This document shows, one piece after another, positions 10,140 through 19,197 of a stretch of 64,000 bases of DNA (position 1 is the first letter of the stretch; each line of letters begins with the position of its first letter). Both the position numbers and the translations under genes were made by a program. Under the pieces are notes generated by a model. It had not been told where the DNA came from and did no database searches. It was given only the letters and a program-made list of their open reading frames with translations. The stretch covers positions 372,001-436,000 of the forward strand of contig VIIQ02000006.1 in NCBI GenBank assembly GCA_007449985.2, given 5' to 3'. This DNA is from Desmodesmus armatus. Lineage: Eukaryota > Chlorophyta > Chlorophyceae > Sphaeropleales > Scenedesmaceae.

Positions 10140-13100
10140 ATGCTTGCCAAGGGCTTGAGCCAGCAGTGCGTGCAGTCCAAATTGCCGTGCAAGGTCAGGG
10201 TGCTGCAGGTGGGTAGCGTTCTTGAGGGTGGGCGTTGCAACAGTGTCACAAAAAACGCCCACTGCTCCACATTTGCAGCTAGCTGCATGCAGCATCATCC
10301 CTACACCATCAGGACCATGCTTGGGGCCGCTGATTGTGTCTCGTGCCCTGCATCCATCCCCACCTGCACCCCTGCCTGCCCAACACCGCCGCTGCTGCTG
10401 TGCTACTGCTGCTGCAGACCCCAAGCGGCGTCAGCTGCCCATGCGCACACCCCAGCACCAGCCGCAGCAGCAGCTCGTCAGTCTCATGCTCAGCACTGAA
10501 CCAGGACAGCAACGGTGCTTATGGTGATGTCCCCATCATGAGCGGTCCCATCTCTGTGGGTCCTGCCACCCTGTCAGAGGGAAAGGACTCTAAGGCTTCC
10601 AAGCCTGTTGACCGCAGCAAGGGCCTCTGGACGCGCTGTGACAAGTGTGGCGTGATCCTGTACATCAAGCACCTCAAGGAGCACCACCACATCTGCTTCG
10701 GCTGCAACTATCACCTCAAAATGACCAGCCAAGAGCGCATCGACCACCTGATCGACGCAGGTGGGTGCTCGCTGTGATCTGTTGCATTGTGAGCCATCAA
10801 AATCCTGGCACATGACAGTCACGCTGGGCTCCTGTGCATATGTACGCACGCAGCAGGCTCAGTACTTTGGGGAACCGCACAGGCAATTCCTGCGCGGGGC
10901 GGGGTGGGGGGGGGGGGGCGGGGGTCATGGCAGCAGGCATGCATGCTGGACCCTTGGCACAGGCCGCTGTTGGGCTAGCAGGCAGACACAGTAGAGGGCA
11001 CAGGTTGACCTGACCAGCCTGACAAATATGACCAGCGCACTTGCAGGGTGCAGCAATTGGTCTTTGACTGGGAGTTCGCCCTGGTGCAAGCCCAATTGCT
11101 GCACCCTGCAAGTGTGCTGGTCAGCTTGGTCAGTCAGGTTAGTCAGGTCGTGTTGAGCTCACCCCTTGTGCTTTCTCAGCAACTTTCTGGCAGTGCGGTT
11201 GCCTCTGGATTGGACTAAAGCGCAGCTTTGCACAAATTACGCGCCTGGTACCCTCTGCTGCTGCCCTTGTCCTTGCCATGTCTTGCACTCACCCCTCTGC
11301 TGCTGCCCATCCTCATGCCCTCTCCTGCATCCCCGCCCCCTGCTGCTGCCCCTGCAGGCACCTGGCGTTCGTTTGACGAGACGCTGTCCCCCTGTGACCC
11401 CCTTGAGTTTGTTGACATGAAGCCCTACCCTGACAGGGTGCGCGACAGCCAGGCAAAGACAGGCATGAACGACGCCATTCGCACAGGAACAGGTGCGGCC
11501 AGGACCACAGGGGGACATATAGGTTGAACTGCTGGAAGCCACAAGTGAAAGCGCCATGCGCTGTCAGCGATCAAGCATGGGTGGGCGTCCTATTCGAATA
11601 TTGTGGTAGATGTGTAGGTGATCTGGGCAGAGGTGTTGGGGGTAGGGGGTGGGCAGGTGGGGGCTACTGGAGATGGGGTGGCGCGCAAGGATGTCAGGTG
11701 TGGAGGGGCCACATCAACATTTACCCTGCTCAGAGCTGCTAGTGTCTTCTCACACTGTATGTCTCCTTCCCTACACAGCTCGACACTCTTGCCTCGGAAA
11801 TCCCCATCCAACTTTGTCTTTGACACTGTCCCTGCCTGTTTGTGTGTGTCCCGCTGCTGCTGCTGCTGCTGCTGCAGGCATGCTTCACGGCATCCCTGTT
11901 GCGCTTGCTGTGATGGAGTTTGGCTTCATGGGTGGCAGCATGGGCAGCGTGGTGGGTGAGAAGCTGACACGCCTCATCGAGTACGCTACACAGGAGGGAC
12001 TCACACTCATGGTGGTCTGCACCAGCGGAGGCGCACGCATGCAGGTGTGTGGTGTGGCGGCTTTCAATGCTGTTGCAGTACAGCGCAGTACAGGATAGGA
12101 CAGTGCAGTACAGTACAGTTGGGGATCAGGGTACTACCCTGGGTTTACATTCGGGGACAGAATCTCACTTTGGCACTAGCCAGGAGGCCCTCGGCTCACG
12201 ATGGGCTTAGCAGTGTGGTCCCCAAGGTATCAGGTCAGGTTATGGGGAGGGTGGCAGCAGGCAGGTGGGGGCAGCTTGTTTGAAGGCGGTGGCAGGGCAG
12301 GGTGGTGGTGTGCTGGCATACCCACAGCTTGCAGAACCTAAGGACCAATTGTTCGTAGAAGTGTGTTGACCTGCGTGCAGCAATGTAGTCAGCATAGCGC
12401 AGCGTTCGACATGTGACTCTTTATTGACGCCTAAGGTGTCCTGCATTGCAATCTCACCCACACCATGAACCATTTACACCCCCCCCCTTGTCGCCTCCCC
12501 AGGAGGGCATCATGAGCCTGATGCAGATGGCCAAGATCAGTGGTGCCCTGCACGTCCACCAGAATGAGGCCAACCTGCTCTACATCTCAATCCTGACCAG
12601 CCCCACCACTGGGGGCGTGACGGCCAGCTTTGGCATGTTGGGTGACATCATCATCGCTGAGCCACAGGCCATCATTGGCTTTGCAGGGCGGCGTGTGATT
12701 GAGCAGACACTCAGGGAGGAGCTGCCTGATGACTTCCAGGTGGGGGGTGTGAGCAAGTTTTTTTTTTGGTTTTACCAGGGGGGGCGTAATCCCACTGGCT
12801 GGCCACACACAGCGCAATCAGGCGAACCCAACTGCCGGGGGCCCGAGGCAAAGCCTCACCAATGAAATCGCCTAACACCCCTATACCAGGAGGTGCCCAG
12901 TGCCCGGACCAAAAAGCATGGGAGTTGAACCCACACACCTCCTCGGTGTGCTACAGCGACTGCCAGCGCAGCGCAACCATGCACACCCGACCAGTATTCA
13001 CTGGCCGCCCCAATAAAGGAGTCTAGGATTGATGAGACCAACAACACGTAGAGAGACCAACATGCAACCGTTGCCAGCTGCACTGGTGTGAGCAAGTGGC

Positions 13101-14453
13101 GGGGTAGGTAGGGGCCTGTTGAGCAAAGTTGATATGTCCATGTGTGGATTCAATCAGTATGGTTACACCCTGGTGTTCAACCACTGCCTCCAGCCTCCTG
13201 CTTGATGCAAACCATGTTATTGGCGCAAGGGTGGATGGTTGCAGGGCGCAGGGGTTGGAACATGTGCATGCTTGCTGGCCGTCTCACTCTCTGCCGCCCT
13301 CTCAGCCTTGGTTGCCTGCGCAACCTGTGGTGACACCCTGGCATTATGTTCTGGTTCTTACCCTCTTTCATCTGTGTGTGCCACCCCCCCCCCCCCTACC
13401 TTCCTTTCACAGACTGCTGAGTACCTGTTGGACAAGGGTCTGCTGGACCTGGTTGTGCCCCGCAGCTTCCTCAAGGGGGCACTGTTTGAGATCATCGACT
13501 TCTACAAGGTGAGGGAGGGAGGGGGACTGTACTGTGACTGACTTGGACGGAAATGAGGGATCTGCGCTGCACAGACAATGCTCAGTGGCCCGCACCTGTC
13601 AGGGCTTCATGGGGTGCAAGGATACTGTAGGGGGTCAGGAGAGGGAAGGGCAGAGAGGCTTGCATTCTAGGCTGCGTTTTCATTGTGTATTGATCATGTC
13701 CCCCCTTGCTTCTGTGTGGCAAAGTTCAAGTTTGCATGCAGCGCAGCACTCAATCAAGGCAACGTGTGACCCACAACTTGAACTGCCTGCCTGCCTGCCT
13801 GCCTGCCTGCCCCCTGTGCTGTCTGTTGTGCTGCGCCGCAGGATGCCCCCTACAAGCGTCGCGGCATGATCCCGTATGGTGTCCAGCGTGGCAGCTACGG
13901 TCTGACTGCTGAGGAGAAGATGAGGCGCAGGTGGAGGGAGTGGAGCGCAGCAGGCAGCGGCGCAAACGGCAGCGGTGCACCAGCACTGGCGGCAGCAGCA
14001 GGGGAGCCCAGCTACCAGGTGCGTGGTTGACACATGAGCTGCAGCAGTTGTGTGTGTGTGGATGGGGTGTGGGGGGGCTCTGACAAGGTGTGTGAAATGA
14101 AAGGCTGTTGAGCGAGCAACATGCAGCCGCCCACCAGCTGCTGTGCCTGCACCCTCCCCTGGTGCCATGAAGTGACATGCTGTGTCATGCTGTGCTGTGG
14201 TGTGCAGGATCTGGTGTCATCCTTCCAGGATGTGTGTGCTGAGGCTGGCAAGCAGCTGGGAGTTGGTGAGCTGGACGTGTCACAGCTGGTTCACGAGCCA
14301 GGGGCGCTGAAGGACGCAATCGACATCAGCAAGGAGTCTGTGATTGAGTGGATGGAGATGCAGGAGCAGCTGCTGAACAAAGACCCTGACTTTGTGTTCA
14401 GGGTCAAGTCAAATGCATCGCTGGCGGGACCCAGGGCTGAGAAGGTGATCTGA
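10140..14453 (+). CDS. accD: Acetyl-CoA carboxylase carboxyltransferase beta subunit, nuclear-encoded and plastid-targeted
   Basis: Beta half of the carboxyltransferase of the multisubunit plastid acetyl-CoA carboxylase; makes malonyl-CoA for fatty-acid synthesis. Exons 10140-10208, 10418-10760, 11358-11492, 11878-12044, 12503-12739, 13413-13508, 13842-14018, 14208-14453 sum to 1470 nt (489 residues). Residues 1-60 are Ser/Cys/Arg-rich with few acids, as in a transit peptide. Next comes the CxxC...CxxC zinc ribbon ([10 protein letters not shown]...CFGC), then the crotonase-like core: [87 protein letters not shown]. The last ~110 residues (Ala/Gly/Ser-rich, then a helical acidic tail) extend beyond the bacterial protein. 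In land plants accD is plastid-encoded; a nuclear copy is known in Chlamydomonas-type algae. Start chosen as the only ATG giving phase-correct splicing into exon 2. Confidence 0.95.
11030..11122. repeat. 31-bp inverted repeat with 31-nt loop in accD intron 2
   Basis: Left arm 11030-11060 begins GACCAGCGCACTTGCAGGGT; right arm 11092-11122 is its reverse complement with one mismatch (GTGTG against GTGCG). Weaker complementarity continues outward (TGACCTGACCAGCCTGAC against GGTCAGTCAGGTTAGTCAGG). Confidence 0.85.
12746..12758. repeat. Target-site duplication, left copy
   Basis: GGTGTGAGCAAGT, identical to 13085-13097. It begins seven bases after the exon 5 donor of accD. Confidence 0.8.
12759..13084 (-). 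mobile_element. SINE-like retroelement insertion in accD intron 5
   Basis: A 326-bp segment flanked by identical 13-bp direct repeats GGTGTGAGCAAGT at 12746-12758 and 13085-13097, which have the form of a target-site duplication. Read on the minus strand it ends in an A-rich tail (GGTAAAACC then a run of A) right against the repeat. Internally it has GGTTCAACTCC, a perfect match to the RNA polymerase III B box (GGTTCRANYCC), at about 12920-12930, and TGGCAACGG near the 5' end as a poor A-box candidate. It has no open frame of its own. Target-site duplication, A tail and B box together fit a tRNA-derived SINE. It sits 19 nt after the 5' splice site of the host intron. Confidence 0.75.
13085..13097. 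repeat. Target-site duplication, right copy
   Basis: GGTGTGAGCAAGT, identical to 12746-12758. Confidence 0.8.
13783..13811. repeat. (CTGC)n microsatellite in an accD intron
   Basis: About seven CTGC units, ending 30 nt before the acceptor of accD exon 7. Confidence 0.9.
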
Positions 14454-16542
14454 ACAGCTGGTGCTGGGAGCAGCAGCAGGAGAAGATGCTGTGAGCAGCT
14501 GGTGCTCTGAGCAGCAGCAGAGATCGTGGTGTGAACAGCAGCAGCAGGACAGGGAGGTGCTGGAGGCAGGCAGCTGCATGAGATGCTGATGTGGGCAGCT
14601 AGCAGTTGCTGCAGGAGTCCTGCATAAGAGTCTTGCTGAGGCCTGTGCTGGGTGGTATGGTGTGACGACCCCAGCAGGTGCAGCTTGGCACAGATTTCGG
14701 CTGCTGCGGAGCAATTACACAGGGGCAGGCAGCAGGGGTGCGGTCCCTGTCAGAGGGAGGGGCTGTTGTGCACGCGTTTCTGTCCAGGGATTGAGGCAAG
14801 CTTGTGTTGGCTGGGGTGCAGGGGTGCATGCATGCATGCGAGTTGTGCTCGGGACCTGCTTTGCGGGACATGCAGGTGCTGCGCGTTGAGTTTGTCATGT
14901 TGTTGTTTGGATGAAGCTTGTCACATCTGCAACGCTAGCGTCTGCAACGCTAGCGTGTTGCGTCAAGTGCAGCTTCAGCAGTCAGCAGGCCTGGTTGCTG
15001 GGTGCCTGGGAGGGTGGTTGGTTGGCTGCCTGCTGCACTTGAACTGCACGGGTGTGCCGATTGACACCTGTGCTGCTGGATGGCTTGTGCCCTGCTGAGC
15101 TTGTGGTGACGTCACGTGCTTGTGCTGGCGTCAAAGCTTGTTGCAGCTTGTTGGTGTGTTGAGCATGAGTTGGCTTCCATACAATGCTGTGCAAGGTGGC
15201 CGTGCTGGTGTTTGGTGGGAAGGTCAGTTTCCACAGGTATGGCAGTGCGTGGCTGCACGAAACAGGAGCTTGCGTTGTGGTTGGATCTTGATACCTGAGC
15301 ATCTGCTGCACTCTGCAGATCAAATGACTTGTGCTGCGCTTCTGTTTCCGTGGAAGAGAGATAGACTTGGCAGCTGCCTGCAGGGTTGGATTTGGGGACT
15401 GCAAATATATGCGTGGGGGAGTGAGGGATCTTGTTGTCAGCGTGTTGTACTGCTTGTGGCGGTCCCCTTGCACCCGTGTGGGGAGGAGTGCTGCTGTTTT
15501 GACGCGGTGCGTTGTGCTTGATGCTGCTGCTGCCATGTACAGCTGTGTGTGAGGTGTCACGCAGGGCACCTTGTAGCAGTGTTGAGGGGCAGCTGTGTAC
15601 CTATGTATCTGGAAGACGTGTTGCCGTAAGGTGAGCTTGATGTAACTGTCATTGAAGACAAGGAAGGTAGAGAGACACAACCATCCTGTTGCGCAAGTGA
15701 CAGGGGGGGGGTCCTGTATGCAGGCATCAACCAAAAACAAAATCACAGCACCAAGCACGGAAGTTGGTAGCAGTAAGCCAGTTGCACTACTCCCTGCACC
15801 TGCCTGTCGTAGTCTCAGCTGACAGGCTGGCAAGCTGATCTTGGTTCTCAGCAAGGCTGCTGTGCAAAGAGGGTGCCTACGATGCTGACAGGGGAAACTA
15901 TTTTGGTATACATTTGATACTTGGATGCTGTGTGCGCAAACAGTTCGGATCCACAAACAGTCACACCCTCAGCCAGTGACATGTCTCGTTGATGCAACAA
16001 CGTCCTTGTCAGTCCCGCCCTGATGGTGTTGGTGTTGTTACAGCGTAGGCCCGAGACCTCCTCAAATGTAGTTTTCCTCGTTATGATCATTGATATATAG
16101 CCTGTTGGCAGCTACGGATAGCAGAGTTGTTGGTGCTTTTCCGACAGCAGATCACGTCAGGACGCCCAAGTTCATGTGCAGTACACATGCCGCGTCATGA
16201 TTTCGGTATAAATTTGGAACTACTAGCACTGCCCAGGCAAGAGCGGTGCCCTCGAGCTGGGGGATATTGCCGACTTGCACGCCGGGATGGCCAGCACAGC
16301 TCAGAGCTGGAAGGCCCTTTGGACGTCGCGGATTTTGCATATCGCCTTGAAGACACGGGTCACGCCGATCTCCCGTACAAGGCAAGCTTCTTCGGCCCAT
16401 GCATGAGTTGACATTCCCTTCCCTTCAGCTTCCCACACAGGGTGACCCTCCAGCTGTATTACCAATATGCCAGTTATCAATTAGACCAAAGGCACTCGTC
16501 ACGGTCCATCTCCACGTCTTTTGAATTGAAAAGCCACCCAAA
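14454..16542. other. accD 3' region and upstream region of the next gene
   Basis: No gene supported. The first TGTAA I see after the accD stop is at 15641-15645, so the 3' UTR may be as long as 1.2 kb. GCAACGCTAGCGTCT is tandemly repeated at about 14931-14958. A 975-bp minus-strand open frame (14982-15956) has no recognisable domain and is not called. A TATATA at 16094-16099 is followed by a short open frame at 16187-16411 that may be a leader or a missed first exon of the next gene. Confidence 0.5.
16094..16099 (+). promoter_or_regulatory. TATA-like box upstream of the unnamed plus-strand gene
   Basis: TATATAGCCTGTT, matching the block upstream of accD. It lies about 445 nt before the proposed ATG, leaving room for a long 5' UTR or an unseen first exon. 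Confidence 0.35.
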
Positions 16543-19155
16543 ATGTGTACAGATATGCCAGGCATTTCAGGCAGCACACTGCGCTTTGCAGTATTTGAGA
16601 GCTGCGACACTGAAGCATTTGATGACCCACAGGTGCAGGAATTGGAGTCAGGTCAAATATGGCGGTATCAGGAGCACCAGCTGCAGTCAGTCGCTGTTGA
16701 GAAGGTCCCAGAAAAGCTGCAGGAACCGAAACCCCCAGGTTGGTTGCTGGCCGGCAACTGCTGTCAACCTTCCAACTGCTTTCAACTGCACTGCAGACCT
16801 CACTGGCGTTGCTGCTTGCAGTGCACTCAACGCCTTTTGCTATATACTTTGTGTCTGTGTTGGTGTTGACATGTGTGCGGGAAAGCAAGGGCAGCCCTCT
16901 CACTTCAGCAGTAAAAGGGGGGGGGGGGTGCTGGCAGCAGCACCACAGCAGGCATTGGGCACACACTTTGCTTGCAACCCTTCCACAAGCAGCAGTGCCC
17001 ACCTGCCCTGGTTTCTATAGATCTGACATACCAATATGATGAGCAGCTGCATGGCCAGACAAGAGACACGGCAGGCCCTTCTGCCACTCCCTGCATGGAT
17101 GTTGCCCAGCAAGGACCCCCCTACCAGCACGAGTACTACATGGACCCTCACATCTGTCACACATCCACCCTCCCACCCCGCCTTTGCTGCTTGCTTCCAT
17201 GTGTGTGATGCCCCACAGATGATGGTGACTATGTGACGCTGGCCCCCACCTACAGGCAGCACAGTGATGCTGGTCGTGGCCCCCTCAGCCTGCAGCGCCC
17301 TGACAACGCATACGGCATGATCGTGCTGGCCAGCGGCAACAGGTTCAGGGTGAGGGGGGCCTCTGCATGGGTTGTGTGGATCACTCACTCGGGGGGGGGG
17401 GGCAATCCCAGAGGAAAGGGGGTCATGGAGGGGCGGGGGGGGGGGGGCACTTGAGGAGCATGTGTGAAGGGGGGGGGGGGATAAAAGGTCACACTGGTTT
17501 ATGGTGGGAGGGCGGGATCTCAGAGCAAAGTGGGCCCTGCGGGGGTGGGGGGGAGCGGCAAGGGGACATGTTGGTTGGCGATGGGAGGAGCTCGATGTTA
17601 GGGGTGGGGAACTTTGCAGGGCATGTGTCGGGTGGGAGGGGGATGGCACGGCAGTGCAGGTTGGCGTGCAACACCCGCAACCTGCGGGTCTTGGGTTTGA
17701 ACCAGGTGCTGCTTGTGTTGGCCGTTGCTGTGTTGATTCAGCATGCCACTGCCCCCATGGCTTCCGTGGGGTGGGGTTCGGCATGGTGGGGCAGATTTCA
17801 TGCTGAGCACTGCTGCTGCGCTGAGAAGGGGGCTGCAGTGTTGCTGTAGGACCGCAGTCCTTGCTGCTGCTTGCTGTTGCTTGCTGCATCAATGTAGGGG
17901 TTGGGTTTAGGGTTCAGGGTTAGGGGGTTTAGGGGGGGGAATCAGAGACTCGGGGTTACAGTAGGGTGCTTGCTGTATCCGGGAATGAGGGAATGAGATG
18001 CTACAGCACACAGCTTGGCAGTGCACTTGCGCACTTCCTCATCCTGATGGCCAACTGTCGTGGTGTTGCGTGCTGTGCCGTGCTGTGCTGTGCTGTGCTG
18101 TGTTGTGTTGCAGGTGCGTGCGTGCACCCCTGCTGGTGAGCGTGCACACTGTCATTTATAATCGCTCTCTGTTGTGCTGACAAATGCTATGCTATGCTGT
18201 GCTGTGGTGTGTTGTGTTGCAGGTGCGTGCGTGCAACCCTGCTGGTGAGCGTGCTGAGTGGTGGTACGACAGGGAGGCTGTGCGCAAGGTGCACATCACC
18301 TACGTGCCTGAACACCTACGGCATGCACTGAGACCAGGTGAGCAGCCTGGGCAGGGCTGAGGGTGTGTGGGTGGCAACATATGACAGGCTAGTCTCATCA
18401 AGTGCCTACAGACATGCGCAAGGGGTCAATGTGCATATCATGACGGAGGAGGTTCACCTGTTGTGGGTGGGGGGTATGAGGGGGGGGGGTGCTGAGTGGT
18501 GGTATGAGTGGTGGTGGTACGGCAGGGAGGCTGTGCGCAAGGTGCACATCAGCTACGTGCCTGAGCACCTGCGGCACGCACTGAGACCAGGTCAGCCGCC
18601 TGAGCAGGGCTGAGGCTGTGTGGGTGTGTGTAGACACAGGGAGTGCATCCAGCCAATGCATGAACCATCCAAGGATGTGACATTCCAGTTGTGTAGATTT
18701 AACACATGAGTTGCATCCAACCAGCGCATGTACATGTGCCCAATGACCAGTCAAGATTATGACAGGTAGCGTGTAAGGCACTTGGACGAGTAGGGAATTG
18801 TGTGTGTGCCCCCCGGGGGGGGGGGGGGGGCACACACGATCACACTGGGTGGTGGGTGGCAACCCTAATCACTACCAAGTTGGGTGCATGCCGGTTTTTT
18901 GACGCAACCTACATATTCGATGGCACCCCCCCCAACCCCCCCCCCCCCCCCGCTGACACCACTGCTGCCGTGCTGCTGCTGCATCATCTTTCCAAGTTGG
19001 GGTGACTACTGTGTGCTGATCAGCGACTGCGCCTCCTTTGAGGCTGAGTCTAGTCCCACGCACCCTGTCTAAGTGTAACAGTTCCCCCAAACAATATTGC
19101 AATGTTCCCTTTCTGCATACCATATAACCCCAACCTGCTGCCACCACCGCTGCCG

Positions 19156-19197
<42 letters not shown>

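Noticed and set aside
12860..12990. tRNA-like sequence with a Pol III B box and a following T run on the minus strand
   Set aside because: No cloverleaf could be folded around it: the A box is poor and acceptor arms do not pair. The 13-bp target-site duplication and A tail explain it better as part of a SINE.
14982..15956. 975-bp minus-strand open frame of 324 codons antisense to the accD 3' region
   Set aside because: No recognisable domain, composition scattered, no start or splice context; long chance frames are common in this base composition. Kept only as a possibility.
16900..17892. 330-codon minus-strand open frame, proline-rich
   Set aside because: It is the antisense of exons 2-3 of the plus-strand gene and of G-rich introns, which read as proline runs on the other strand.
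19156..19197. CTG repeat as a CRISPR or tandem protein-coding array
   Set aside because: A simple trinucleotide microsatellite inside an intron, with no spacers.
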